Shown here in pieces: positions 1-9,990 of a DNA stretch of 44,948 nucleotides. The DNA is from an uncultured Opitutia bacterium (GTDB taxonomy: Bacteria > Verrucomicrobiota > Verrucomicrobiia > Opitutales > CAJWYM01): positions 1 to 44,948 of the forward strand of contig CAJWYM010000020.1 in assembly GCA_913049555.1 (NCBI GenBank). Direction: 5' to 3'. A program made the translations under genes and the position numbers. The notes under the pieces are model-generated. The model had not been told where the DNA came from. It was given only the letters and a program-made list of their open reading frames with translations, and did not search any database. Numbering within the stretch: the first letter of the stretch is position 1; each line of letters begins with the position of its first letter.

Positions 1-1183
1 GTGATTTCAACTGAAGGATATCTTAATAAAGATTGAAGCTCTTGAGAATACTATCCGAAATGAGTGTGAAGGACTATTGCCATTTATATTATGCCCAAGT
101 GTAAATGGAGAATTACTAAGTTTAATCAAAGAAGAGGAAACTTTTGAGAAAGGTCAATTGGTAAATACTCAATTAGATAAAGTAAAGCTTTCGATATCAG
201 AGAACCTTTCCAATAAATTTTCTTTAGACTCAACTATAGGTTCAGAATTTTCACAGCTAATAAATGAATGTTTTGAAAGTCAGAAATTTACAACAAAACT
301 AGGAGATGATTTTACTCCTAAATTATCATTGTCTCGAAATGATCAAAATATTATTCAATCTCAACTAAGTAATGCCTCTACAAATACATTAACTAGAATA
401 AAGAATGCTTCTGATCATCTAGAAGCCTTATATCGAGGTTTACAGAAAGCTCGTAAGAATCTTAATAGAGCACCGGACGAGGATGTTGTAAAACCATTAT
501 TTAATGAGATTATGGAGCTGAATCAAGATCTGGGTAAATATGAAAAAGAAATGGAAGGATATGAGGATAATCTAAAGTCATTAATTTTTCAAATAAGTGA
601 AGTAGAAAGAGAGCTTATGAAATTGGAGCTTGTTGATCAGAAGAATCTGGAATTAGCAACGAAAATGGCTTATGTGCAGCGAACTAGAAAAGCACTGAAA
701 GAATATCACAAAAACATCACTCATGATAAAATCATGGAACTTCGCCAGAATGTAGCCGAATGTTTTAATTTGTTAGCTAGAAAAGATGATTTTGTAAAAA
801 GTGTCGATATTGATGAAGATACGTTCCAAGTAACCATTTATAATTCAGACGAACAAACTATATCGAAAGAAGAACTTTCATCAGGAGAAAAGCAGATTTT
901 ATCAATCTCTATGTTGTGGGGACTTGCAAAGTCATCAGGAAGACCACTTCCTGTGATTATTGATACTCCACTGGGTAGATTGGACAGTGATCATCGTATG
1001 AAGTTGATTGATAAGTATTTCCCTAATGCTTCTCATCAAGTGATAATGCTTTCTACAGATACAGAAGTTGATAATTCTTTATATAAAAGACTAAATCCAA
1101 GTATTTCTCATTGTTATCACTTGAGTTATGACAAACGAACTCGCAAAACGAATGCAGAGGAACAGTATTTTTGGAAGGAGTAG
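1..1183 (+). CDS. dndD: DndD, DNA phosphorothioation ATPase (3' part only)
   Basis: This is the C-terminal part of an SMC/Rad50-like ATPase of the DNA phosphorothioation system; the family is usually about 650-700 aa, so the N-terminal half with its Walker A lies left of the window. A long charged helical stretch (roughly the first 230 residues of the visible part) fits the coiled-coil arm. It is followed by an ABC signature (SSGEKQ, near base 880), a Walker B with catalytic acidic region (VIIDTPLGRLD, near 955) and a terminal LSTDTEV motif. DndD works with DndC and DndE when sulfur replaces a non-bridging backbone oxygen; its ATPase may remodel DNA. The stop lies 3 nt before the dndE start. 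Oddity: the coding frame (5 onwards) meets TGA at 2-4, while frame 1 is open only to a TGA at 34-36, so the true frame shifts near the edge or is broken. Family call sure; gene integrity not. Confidence 0.85.
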
Positions 1184-1186
1184 CTC

Positions 1187-1570
1187 ATGCATAAAATAAC
1201 ATTAAAGAAAATTCCATTTTCACAAGACGCTGATAATCGGTTAAGAGCCCTAAAAGGCAGAATTGGAATTACTCCCAATCTGATTTGTAGAATTGGTTTT
1301 TGTTTATCTATTGAGGAATCAGGCTTACCGCGAGAGATGGAGAAAATTGAGAACATTGAGAGAGAAATAAATAGATATACATTACTTGGGGAATACGACC
1401 TCACTATTTCAAGCCTATTACAAGCATGGCTCGTTAAGCATAAAATAGATGTAGAGAATGATAACGAGATGAACCATTGGTTCCTTGCACATATGGTTAG
1501 AGGAATTGACCTGTTTAACTCACGAGTTAAAAATATTAGTGATATAGGTAAGCTTGTAGCTAAATATTAA
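1187..1570 (+). CDS. dndE: DndE, DNA phosphorothioation protein
   Basis: A 127-aa protein with the DndE family pattern: an N-terminal basic helix (RLRALKGRIGITPNLICR), then FCLSIEESG and the conserved block EINRYTLLGEYD near residues 64-75, and a C-terminal AHMVRGIDLFNSRVK segment. Length agrees with the family (about 110-130 aa). DndE is a small helical protein described as binding nicked DNA; it is essential for phosphorothioation together with DndC and DndD. The start ATG is preceded by a good Shine-Dalgarno (GGAAGGAG), placed over the last codons of dndD, so translation is coupled. Its stop overlaps the dndA start (TAATG). The family call rests on recognised motifs, the role on published family knowledge. 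Confidence 0.92.
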   Translation: MHKITLKKIPFSQDADNRLRALKGRIGITPNLICRIGFCLSIEESGLPREMEKIENIEREINRYTLLGEYDLTISSLLQAWLVKHKIDVENDNEMNHWFLAHMVRGIDLFNSRVKNISDIGKLVAKY

Positions 1571-2718
1571 TGAATAAGCCTCTTTATTTAGACTCACATT
1601 CCACAACACCAGTAGATCCTCAAGTCTTAGAGGCAATGCTTCCTTATTTCACTGAGGAGTATGGAAATGCTGCGTCGAAAAGTCATATTTATGGGGTAAA
1701 TGCTTTCCAAGCAGTTGAGACTGGTCGAGAAATCATCGCTAAGTCCATAAATGCAAAATCACAAGAAATAATTTTTACATCTGGTGCTACTGAAGCAATT
1801 AATTTAGCTATAAAAGGGTTAGCGTTTAAAAATAAGGAGAAAAAACATTTTATAACAATTAAAACAGAGCATAAGGCTGTTCTGGACTGTTATGAGTGGA
1901 TTCAGTCTCTCGGTCATGAAATTACATTAATTGATGTTAATGCATTTGGAGAAATTGATTTAGAAAAGCTAAGTTTAAATATCCAAGAGAATACTATTCT
2001 TGTTTCAGTAATGCATGCGAATAATGAAACGGGCATTATACATCCAATTAAAAAAATCGGAGAAATTTGTCGAGAAAATGGAGTATTCTTTTTTACAGAT
2101 GCTACTCAAACTATGGGTAAAGAACACCTTGATGTGGAAAGTATGAAGATTGATATGCTCGCTTGTTCTGCACACAAGTTAAATGGTCCAAAAGGAATTG
2201 GTGTTCTTTATGTTAGAAGAAGTAGACCTAGAATTAAATTAGACGCTATAATCCACGGCGGAGGCCATGAAAAAGGTTTACGGTCAGGAACACTAAATGT
2301 TCCTGGTATCGTTGGGTTTGCGGAAGCTATACGGATATTAAGCAAAGACAGAGAGAAAAAGCAGGTGCAACTTCGGGAAATTAGAGATACTTTTTGGAAT
2401 GAAATAAAGACTAATATTCCAACCGCTCAATTAAATGGAAAATTAGAAAATCGCTTAGCAGCTAATTTAAATATTTCTTTCCAAGGAGTCGAAAGCGAAG
2501 CTTTGATCATAGCTCTCAAGAATGATGTAGCTGTTTCCAGTGGGTCTGCTTGTACTAGTGACGCTGTTTACCCTTCGCATGTTTTAAAAGCTATGGGCTT
2601 TGATGAGGATAGGATTTATTCTTCGATTAGGTTTGGAATAGATAATGTGAACCATAATGAAGAGACTGGAAAAAAAATAATAACCATTAGCGAGCAATTT
2701 AATAGACTCAATTTTTGA
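1570..2718 (+). CDS. dndA: DndA, cysteine desulfurase for DNA phosphorothioation
   Basis: This 382-aa PLP-dependent class V aminotransferase is of the IscS/NifS type. The PLP lysine is K203 in SAHKLNG; H101 (TEHKAV) and D177/Q180 (TDATQ) match cofactor contacts; the catalytic persulfide cysteine is C328 in SSGSACTS. The C-terminus is complete. It takes sulfur from cysteine, yielding alanine, and would pass the persulfide to DndC, the PAPS-reductase-like sulfurtransferase expected upstream. By sequence alone it could be an ordinary IscS; the dnd assignment comes from its position, joined to dndE by a 1-nt TAATG overlap. dndA is often divergent from dndBCDE or missing with IscS taking over, so a dndE-dndA order inside the operon is noteworthy. 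Family sure, dnd role very likely. Confidence 0.9.
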   Translation: MNKPLYLDSHSTTPVDPQVLEAMLPYFTEEYGNAASKSHIYGVNAFQAVETGREIIAKSINAKSQEIIFTSGATEAINLAIKGLAFKNKEKKHFITIKTEHKAVLDCYEWIQSLGHEITLIDVNAFGEIDLEKLSLNIQENTILVSVMHANNETGIIHPIKKIGEICRENGVFFFTDATQTMGKEHLDVESMKIDMLACSAHKLNGPKGIGVLYVRRSRPRIKLDAIIHGGGHEKGLRSGTLNVPGIVGFAEAIRILSKDREKKQVQLREIRDTFWNEIKTNIPTAQLNGKLENRLAANLNISFQGVESEALIIALKNDVAVSSGSACTSDAVYPSHVLKAMGFDEDRIYSSIRFGIDNVNHNEETGKKIITISEQFNRLNF

Positions 2719-2736
2719 ATAGAAACAAAGGACTAT

Positions 2737-3273
2737 ATGGGAAATATTGAACTAACACATAATTTAGAACCCAATGCATTCAAATGGTTATGGGCAAAAT
2801 ATGTATGTGAAACAAACTTAACTAAGCATTGTCAAGCATGCTTGAAGGGAACTCAAATTAAAGACGACAAAGGACGAGGAACTCCCTATAGCCAATTGTT
2901 TTCTAAGGCATCAAACCCCGAAATGCTTAATATGAAAACCCTGATTCTTAGTGAAATCGATAATGGAGATTTTAAGGCGATTTACTTATGCGGAGTAGTT
3001 TCAAAAGGATATTCAGTGAAAAAGAACTACCCGCATAATTTACATGCTGCTATAGTCCCTAAAATTGGAACTTCTGATGTCTACAGCTTTGAAAAATGGA
3101 AATTAGAAGTGAAAAATGGTTTTTTTACCAAAATACCAGAAGAGTCTGAATTACCGATGAAATACAAAAGTCTTCCGGATGCTTACACAACTTGCAGAAT
3201 ATTTAGGTGGGCATGTTGCATTTTCCCATTATTAAATGAGAAATCAAAAACCAGTGAATATGCTTTAAACTAG
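2737..3273 (+). CDS. Unrecognised 178-aa protein, last gene of the dnd arm
   Basis: I do not recognise this family. It starts 18 nt after dndA with a plausible ribosome site (AAAGGA) and reads in the same direction, so it is probably the last gene of the dnd operon. There is no signal peptide or membrane segment. It has a cysteine/histidine cluster at about residues 29-40 (C-x7-C-x2-C, preceded by H) that could bind metal or carry sulfur, a hydrophobic beta-like stretch (FKAIYLCGVVSKG) near 90, and further cysteines near 156-165 (TCRIFRWACCIF). Codon use and AT content match its dnd neighbours, suggesting it travels with the island. It could be an accessory sulfur-handling or regulatory factor or an unrelated cargo gene; the sequence does not decide. 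The CDS itself looks real because the length, ribosome site and placement are orderly. Confidence 0.7.
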   Translation: MGNIELTHNLEPNAFKWLWAKYVCETNLTKHCQACLKGTQIKDDKGRGTPYSQLFSKASNPEMLNMKTLILSEIDNGDFKAIYLCGVVSKGYSVKKNYPHNLHAAIVPKIGTSDVYSFEKWKLEVKNGFFTKIPEESELPMKYKSLPDAYTTCRIFRWACCIFPLLNEKSKTSEYALN

Positions 3274-3356
3274 TATTCTAAAATAATAATAGATTACGGT
3301 CATCAGGTTTAATTTTTGTGTAATCAATTATTTCAAATTCAGCCTTATTAATTATT
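3274..3356. other. Convergent junction between dnd and dpt arms
   Basis: This 83-nt AT-rich spacer separates the stops of the 178-aa gene (+) and dptH (-). A weak inverted repeat (GATTAC ... GTAATC, loop over 20 nt) is present, but there is no clear stem followed by a T-run in either direction. Transcripts from the two arms may therefore overlap. Confidence 0.4.
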
Positions 3357-6300
3357 CTACATGTCCTTCTCAATTAATGCCCAAAAAGCTCTGTCTTTCA
3401 TCAAAATCGGTTCACTGCCCGCCAAATTCACAATACTATGATGTTTCTCTAATCCTTTTATTACATTCATCAATTCATCTTTTTCACTGGCAGAGTTTAA
3501 ACTAAAGAGAGATTCTATATCTTTCTTTCTAAGCTCACTAACTCTATGAATGATCCATGTTAGTATATAATTTGAATACTCGTTATCACTCGTTGAGAAA
3601 TGATTTAAAAATTGTGTAGATAGGATTGTCCCAACACCAAATTCTCTACCTTCTTTGAGGATTTTACGGAGCGTTCCAAAATTTTTACTTAGAAAGTTAT
3701 CTGCTTCATCAACCAAAATTAGTTTGGTGAGTTGGCGGAAATTTCCATCGATTTCACTATGACCGTGCGCTTGCATCTGGGAGTAAAAAAGGTCTAATGT
3801 AATGGCGACTACAAGATTTTGAATGTCTTCCTCATAACCATTAAGGTTAATAATGGTTACTCCATTTAAAAGATCGAAAAACGGTTTAGTTTTATCTGGT
3901 TCAGGTTCGAATATTTCGAACTCGTTAAGCTTATAGATTGCAGAGTACAAACTATCTTTATCCTTATCAGAGACTTCATCTAGAAGAATTGAGTATACAT
4001 CAGCTAAAGTAGGAGCCTGTTTATCCCATGTATTCTTGTTGCCTTTGTTGATTCCTCTGTATTCGTATGCTTGCATGATTGCTTCGTGCAAGCGATTTTC
4101 TTGCTTGTTACCTAAGTGAAAAGCATTAACAATTGTTTCCTTTATTGTATTCCCTGTGTGTAAGGGAAGCATAGGTTTAAATGCCTTAGGTATCGACAGA
4201 GCCAAGGGATTAAATGGCAGATGATAGAGGTCGTAAACCTTAGCATCATTCATTTTCATGAAATCCTCCTTAATATAATCTCCCTTATAGTCGAAAATCA
4301 AAATACCTAAATCTATAGATTTAACATTTCTCTCTTTTTGCTGATAAAGTTGGGTAATCAATGATTTGGTAAACTGTGTTTTACCAGTTCCCATTGTGCC
4401 TATGATTCCTGTATTGGTATGCATTACCTTATCGGTAGATGTTGGATACCATAACACAGGGTCGTTATTCTGGATCTTATGACCAAATAAGATTTCCATC
4501 GGTTCTATTGGCTCTACAGATTCTGGAGCCGTTATGTATTCAGATGGGTCCTCTTCATTAGGTAGTGTCCCATCATTCGCAGCAAGATTGGGCTCTGGGT
4601 TTATTGGTCTATAAGTATAATCTTCTTCACCGTATGAGTCCTGTTCTGAATTAAAAAGACGCATACTTCCTATGCGTTCGGATATATCAGAAAATGGAGA
4701 ATGCGCCCAATTCAAACCATCATTATCATACAAGCGAATCAGCAAGTGGTCCTCTTTCTTATCGATACTCCTTTGGATAAATGATTCGTTTTTATCAAAG
4801 GCTAGGATAGAAAATTTCCCAATTTTGTTTTCCAAGTAGTCTGAAATTTGAAATTCATCATTATTTAATCTTTTGCGGAAATCTTGAATGACTCTTTGAA
4901 AGTTCTTCTTGTTCTCAGGCCAAATTTCATAGATAAGGAATTTCTCAGCAAAAGTGATTGCTTGTTTTGCAAAAAAGTTACGATAAATCTTACTTTTGAA
5001 ACCATCTCCATTAAGATGCTTCTTTAATAATTCGACGGTTTTAGTCCCTTGAAGTCTCGCTTTTTCTATAACATTAGAATGGACACCACCTATTTTTACC
5101 TCTACCGGGTGCAAATACATCTTAAGCTCTTCACCCTCTGTCCAGGAAAACCCAACCATTAAAAGATCATCGCTGATATTTTCTAATTTATTCTCACAAA
5201 GATTCTTTTTGGAAAAGAATCCCTCATTTTGCGGTAAACCCGCACTGCCAGAAACTCTTAGGATTTCTTCCATTGATAATGGAACCCACGCAATATTGTC
5301 ATCTTCAAATAAGGTAAGCATTGCCTTCATTGCTGATAGGACACTTATCTTTTCTCTGGCTTTCTCATCTTTCTGGATATTATGTCTTAGTAACCAATCA
5401 CCATTGACCGCATTATAGAGGTTAAGAATGCAAGAGGCTTGTTCTGAATCGATTTCCTGGGCTCCAGTTCTATCTCTGAGGAATTCCTTAATTATGAATT
5501 CATACTCATTTGATTTCTTAGTAACAGTAATGGCATCATAGCCACTTGCATTATTATACTGGTCACTATAGTGAATGATTATTACTTCATCATTACTCTT
5601 GAAAAACGAAAGGTCTACTTTGGGCGAAATAAAGGTAACCCATCTTGATTTTTTGTATACGGAATCCAATGATTGATTAATACTTCGGTCAATTACAGTG
5701 GAAACAACATTTTTCCGATCATAAGGGTCTTGCGTAAGTGCAACATTATAAAATGGATTAATGGTCTTTGCTAAATCTAGCAACAAGTTGCTTTCCGTAG
5801 GGTAATCCTTAGTGCCAAAACAACTTCGGTAGGATTCTTTAATATATGTAGATGGGGTATCAGCAACTAAACCATTTAAACCAACTCCAGAGTTCACTTC
5901 ATCCATATCGTAATAAGAATAAGAAACTTCACTCGATGGAATTTCAGAGGAGTTTGTAAATTGGTAAAAAGAAATATGAGAATACTCAAACTCTTCAGAG
6001 TTTGTTCTTATATATGAGAAATGAACTTTCTCATGGTATATAAGAAGCATATCTTGTGGTTCAATTTTATTAGAATTAAAGTCTAAGTTAAAATGCTGTT
6101 TAATGAAATTAGTATCTTCATAAAGAGAGATTTCTTCGAATTTTGTCACATAATCTGAGGATCCATATATCCTAATCTCAATAGGTCTAATTTTGTTTTC
6201 AGATAGTTTTTCTGTAATTTCCTTTTTTAGGTATTTAAAGACCCCTTCCAGCACTTCTCCGCAATCTCCGCAATTAAATAAATTAATCTTGAGTGGATTA

Positions 6301-8528
6301 TTTGGTGTAGGAAATAAAAATGAAAAATGCTTTAAGAATTCATCTATTTTTTGAGAAACCAAGCTACTAACGAAGCGTTTTGAAGTATGCTGACTATTAA
6401 CTGAATTACTTTCGAAGTATAACCACTCTGGTGAGTGCTCTTGCTCTATTGGAGTATAAACTGACTTATCTCTGCACTTTATGAAAGGGACTAAGTTTAA
6501 GGGTGAGAGCTTTTTTAAGATACTCTCATGTAAAGCTTCGTTTTCTAACTCTTCATTAACTTTTATGTTATAGGCTATATTTAAGGGATGAAGAGGGGTG
6601 AATAATAATCTTTTGTAACTAGTAGATTCTTCTAAGGTGCCCAGTCTAAATAGAGCAATATCTTCTTGGTTTAATGGTGTTCCTTCTTCAATAGATTCAA
6701 ACTCTTTTATGTAAAGTTTAACGAACTTCGTATTAAGCTCTGTTAGTTCTTCGTCCCACTTAGTTAAGCTGGGTAAAGCATTTCGGTTCTTGTAGAAATT
6801 AAGTATATCAGAATAAGCCTTCTTTAAAGTTGGATTAATGTCTAATCGAACTTCTGCTATGGTATTGTCTCTTTGGGTTTGTCCGCAATATATACCATTT
6901 TCTATAATTTGCTTTTCTAGAAATAGATTATTTCTAAACACTTCCCTAACAAAATATCGGCTATTTTTATGTTCTAAAACCAGAGTATCTAAGTTTTTTA
7001 CTCCATCTCTTTTTATCTTATGAATGTATGAGGACTTTTTCTCTCTTTTGTTCTTCCAGACCTCTAGGCCTGATATTGATACAGGCTTTTGCGTTTCTAC
7101 ATTGATTCGGCAGCGAGTTTCAGAACTATTGATTCTTAAAGCGAATTCCAGATGGTTGTTATCATTTTCTTCATCTAGTAGAGTGTTCTTAATTACTGAT
7201 TTTTCAGATGTTGTAATTTCAAGCATTTGACCATCTTCAGCTTTAAGCTCTATCTCCTTTTCAGCATTGGGATTAAAAATGAGATATTCATCATTTGTAT
7301 TAAATACTAAAGTTTTCCTATTAAGATAAAATGTAGAACGAAAGTCTGAAAGTATATTCTCAGAGAATGGGACCACTAAGATTTTAAATTTAAACTTAGT
7401 TCCTGTTTCTTTATGGGAATAGACGATATTGAAAAAATAAGAACATTTTGTGTCATTGATCTGGAATTTACAATGAACTTCCTTGTGTCCTTTGGAATCT
7501 ATATTATCTGCACTAATACCAGTAAAGTTTTTTACTGAAATTCTTTCAGTGAATTTTAGTGGCAGAACAAAACCATCCTCTTCGTCAGGATTAAAGACAA
7601 TTATATTTCTGTTACGCTTTCCTCTATCTGAATCGCTATCTGCTTTATCCCAGAATGTAATATTTGAAAGAGGGAGCTCTTGCTGTCCTTCTAGGTATTC
7701 TGGAACAATATTTTTCTCTTTTTCTTCAATCCACTTGAGTATTTGTCCATAATCAACATTTTTCCAATCTTCGTCTAATAATTCTTTGACGCCCTTTTCT
7801 GTGAATTTTTTCTCCAAATAAGTATCTAAGCCACCATATAAATGTCGTTTTGCTATTTCTTCAAAAAGGGAATGGTTTTCTGCAACCCTCTTTGGTGCTC
7901 TATCGATATTAACACCTAAATCCTTATCCCCAAATAATCCAAGATGCTCCAGATCTATCGGTTCAATTTCCTCCTTGGGCAGGATTTCTAATATCGGAGC
8001 ATAATCAAATAAATTTCGGTAGGAGTCATTTAACCCTTCTTCTCTAGACTTCAGAACCGTTTGAAGAACTATTTTTTCATGAGATTCAAATTTCGAACTA
8101 TCTATTTCATTATCAAGATTACTCTTAATGTCGTTTAAATGAAGGGGCATACCTTCTTTGAATAAACTCCCAGAACCACCATTTAAACTATCTAGAGAGG
8201 AATTATGAATGGAAAGTAGTGAAGTTTTTGCAAAGATAGGATCATCAGTGCCAACCTTATTGCGAAGATATGTCAAATAATCATCTTTTATCCCATCGAC
8301 ATTTGCCGCAACGATGAGAGTGACTTCATCCATAACGAAGGCATATGTTTGGTATTTCTCTAATTTAAAGGTAACTACCTTGGTTGCATATTCAGAACGT
8401 AGTGACTCATACAAAAACCGAACATCCTCTTCTTTGTCTAAACGAATAGAAAACCTCTGCCCGTATGACACACCAACTTGATCAAAATACTTGTAAACTC
8501 TTTGACTAATATACTTGTAAATATTCAT
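3357..8528 (-). CDS. dptH: DptH, HerA-like ATPase/helicase of Dnd restriction
   Basis: A 1723-aa protein ending in a HerA/FtsK-like P-loop ATPase domain. Walker A is GTMGTGKT at about residues 1377-1384; Walker B is ILVDEAD with the aspartate near 1607; a sensor-like ILSTQF follows, and a terminal RAFWALIEKDM resembles the ends of HerA-type translocases. The first ~1300 residues show no motif I can name. Size and architecture match DptH, the largest subunit of DptFGH, which restricts DNA lacking phosphorothioates and damages the host if modification is lost. It starts 13 nt after the dptG stop, so the three dpt genes form one leftward operon starting beside tRNA-Phe. It is full length with no internal stop, so the restriction side looks intact. 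The catalytic site for DNA cleavage is not apparent to me. Confidence 0.9.
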   Translation of the reverse strand: MNIYKYISQRVYKYFDQVGVSYGQRFSIRLDKEEDVRFLYESLRSEYATKVVTFKLEKYQTYAFVMDEVTLIVAANVDGIKDDYLTYLRNKVGTDDPIFAKTSLLSIHNSSLDSLNGGSGSLFKEGMPLHLNDIKSNLDNEIDSSKFESHEKIVLQTVLKSREEGLNDSYRNLFDYAPILEILPKEEIEPIDLEHLGLFGDKDLGVNIDRAPKRVAENHSLFEEIAKRHLYGGLDTYLEKKFTEKGVKELLDEDWKNVDYGQILKWIEEKEKNIVPEYLEGQQELPLSNITFWDKADSDSDRGKRNRNIIVFNPDEEDGFVLPLKFTERISVKNFTGISADNIDSKGHKEVHCKFQINDTKCSYFFNIVYSHKETGTKFKFKILVVPFSENILSDFRSTFYLNRKTLVFNTNDEYLIFNPNAEKEIELKAEDGQMLEITTSEKSVIKNTLLDEENDNNHLEFALRINSSETRCRINVETQKPVSISGLEVWKNKREKKSSYIHKIKRDGVKNLDTLVLEHKNSRYFVREVFRNNLFLEKQIIENGIYCGQTQRDNTIAEVRLDINPTLKKAYSDILNFYKNRNALPSLTKWDEELTELNTKFVKLYIKEFESIEEGTPLNQEDIALFRLGTLEESTSYKRLLFTPLHPLNIAYNIKVNEELENEALHESILKKLSPLNLVPFIKCRDKSVYTPIEQEHSPEWLYFESNSVNSQHTSKRFVSSLVSQKIDEFLKHFSFLFPTPNNPLKINLFNCGDCGEVLEGVFKYLKKEITEKLSENKIRPIEIRIYGSSDYVTKFEEISLYEDTNFIKQHFNLDFNSNKIEPQDMLLIYHEKVHFSYIRTNSEEFEYSHISFYQFTNSSEIPSSEVSYSYYDMDEVNSGVGLNGLVADTPSTYIKESYRSCFGTKDYPTESNLLLDLAKTINPFYNVALTQDPYDRKNVVSTVIDRSINQSLDSVYKKSRWVTFISPKVDLSFFKSNDEVIIIHYSDQYNNASGYDAITVTKKSNEYEFIIKEFLRDRTGAQEIDSEQASCILNLYNAVNGDWLLRHNIQKDEKAREKISVLSAMKAMLTLFEDDNIAWVPLSMEEILRVSGSAGLPQNEGFFSKKNLCENKLENISDDLLMVGFSWTEGEELKMYLHPVEVKIGGVHSNVIEKARLQGTKTVELLKKHLNGDGFKSKIYRNFFAKQAITFAEKFLIYEIWPENKKNFQRVIQDFRKRLNNDEFQISDYLENKIGKFSILAFDKNESFIQRSIDKKEDHLLIRLYDNDGLNWAHSPFSDISERIGSMRLFNSEQDSYGEEDYTYRPINPEPNLAANDGTLPNEEDPSEYITAPESVEPIEPMEILFGHKIQNNDPVLWYPTSTDKVMHTNTGIIGTMGTGKTQFTKSLITQLYQQKERNVKSIDLGILIFDYKGDYIKEDFMKMNDAKVYDLYHLPFNPLALSIPKAFKPMLPLHTGNTIKETIVNAFHLGNKQENRLHEAIMQAYEYRGINKGNKNTWDKQAPTLADVYSILLDEVSDKDKDSLYSAIYKLNEFEIFEPEPDKTKPFFDLLNGVTIINLNGYEEDIQNLVVAITLDLFYSQMQAHGHSEIDGNFRQLTKLILVDEADNFLSKNFGTLRKILKEGREFGVGTILSTQFLNHFSTSDNEYSNYILTWIIHRVSELRKKDIESLFSLNSASEKDELMNVIKGLEKHHSIVNLAGSEPILMKDRAFWALIEKDM

Positions 8529-8541
8529 TCAATGTCTTTAC

Positions 8542-9984
8542 CTAAAGAATTTGTTTAACATATTGAGCATCTCCGCTGTCACTTTTGGTCTCTAATAAAT
8601 TAATTTTTGCAAGAAATTCTGTCATCTCATCACGAGTGCTATGGTCTAGAAAAATACCTCTCTTCTCTATTTCTTCCCATAGATCATTTAATTTAATCTT
8701 ATGGTCAGGTTTATTTCCAATGCATATTAATACGAGAAATAATAGGTAATCTTGGGTAATAGAAATTGTTTGTCCAAGTCTTCCTCGATTTCTATTAAAG
8801 TTCTCTTTGCAGAATGCTTTGAACCAATTTCCATAGGCAGAATATGCTCGATTTCTTCCCTTCTTATCTTTTTGGAATTGAAGATCGATTAAATGCCAAA
8901 CCTTCCAAATCGAATTTTTAAGTTCATCATTTGGATATTTGTTCTTTTTAACTTCTTCTTCAAAGTTTGCCCAAGTGAAATTCAGTTTATCAAGTTCAGA
9001 TTTATAAAATACCGTAAGTTTATATACTTCGTCTTGATAGGATTTCTGGTCTTCTTCGCTGAAATTGCTTAGAAAAGCATATAATTCAGTATAATCAAAG
9101 ACGTTTGGTAATATATTGTCACGATCTTCAATAAAATGTAACAGATCAAGAGCATTTGCATGAGAAAACAAGTTTTCGATCTTAGTCTCTAACATTTTCC
9201 AACCGTTTAAGTAGGGATCTCTTGATTGTGATAAGCTTTCAGTATCAAAACTTGCATAAATTCTATGCTGAATCTTCGTATCAAAAAACTGGTTTAGTTG
9301 TAATGAATAGTTCGAGATATATGAAAAGAAATAATATTTGAGAAGTTTATCAAAATTTTCAGTAAAAACCCGATCATCAGACATGAGGAATTTTAGATCA
9401 TTTTGGAAAACCTGAATAAGACTTGAGAGCGAACTGTGATAACCAACAGTATCTTTTTTCTTATTTTTTTCTAATTCAGGAAGGCAGGATGTAACTAAAT
9501 CATATAAGGCATTTTGAGTGTTATTGCCACGTATAATGGATTCAATTTCAACATCCTTATTTATAAATAAGGATGTATACAAATCTGCAATTCCATTTAG
9601 GACGGATGCATCACCATTATTTTTTAAGTAGGGATATACTTGTTTGCTGAATATCACAAGATTGCCATTCTCTTGGAAAATAACTTGTCTTAGAATATCC
9701 TCTAATGACTCTTCTGAGTCTGTTTGGGTTTTCTCTATTGCTTTCTCTATAAGATCCTTAGCGGGCTTGAAATTATTTGGAAGTTTTGTCCCACTCATAA
9801 TGCGAGTGATAGAACCAATGACTCCATGAAATGATTTTAGATCTTCTTTTGCATCATTGAGCTTTTTATCATTTGCAGTAAACGGGAATAATTTGATCTT
9901 AGACCCTGACTTATGAGCAAATTGATTTCCATTCTTATAAGTCTTTCTGACCGCTTCCTCATTAAATTGAAATCTATCACTCAT
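8542..9984 (-). CDS. dptG: DptG, Dnd restriction subunit
   Basis: A 480-aa soluble protein between dptF and dptH. It has no signal peptide, membrane segment or nucleotide-binding loop that I can see; it is rich in Lys, Asn and Phe and appears largely helical. Its size, the fixed order dptF-dptG-dptH, and very short spacers (6 nt from the dptF stop, 13 nt to the dptH start) identify it as DptG, the middle subunit of the phosphorothioate-dependent restriction complex. The identification leans on context more than motifs. Family members are thought to bridge the two ATPases DptF and DptH; no enzymatic role can be read from the sequence. Confidence 0.83.
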   Translation of the reverse strand: MSDRFQFNEEAVRKTYKNGNQFAHKSGSKIKLFPFTANDKKLNDAKEDLKSFHGVIGSITRIMSGTKLPNNFKPAKDLIEKAIEKTQTDSEESLEDILRQVIFQENGNLVIFSKQVYPYLKNNGDASVLNGIADLYTSLFINKDVEIESIIRGNNTQNALYDLVTSCLPELEKNKKKDTVGYHSSLSSLIQVFQNDLKFLMSDDRVFTENFDKLLKYYFFSYISNYSLQLNQFFDTKIQHRIYASFDTESLSQSRDPYLNGWKMLETKIENLFSHANALDLLHFIEDRDNILPNVFDYTELYAFLSNFSEEDQKSYQDEVYKLTVFYKSELDKLNFTWANFEEEVKKNKYPNDELKNSIWKVWHLIDLQFQKDKKGRNRAYSAYGNWFKAFCKENFNRNRGRLGQTISITQDYLLFLVLICIGNKPDHKIKLNDLWEEIEKRGIFLDHSTRDEMTEFLAKINLLETKSDSGDAQYVKQIL

Positions 9985-9990
9985 ATTCGA

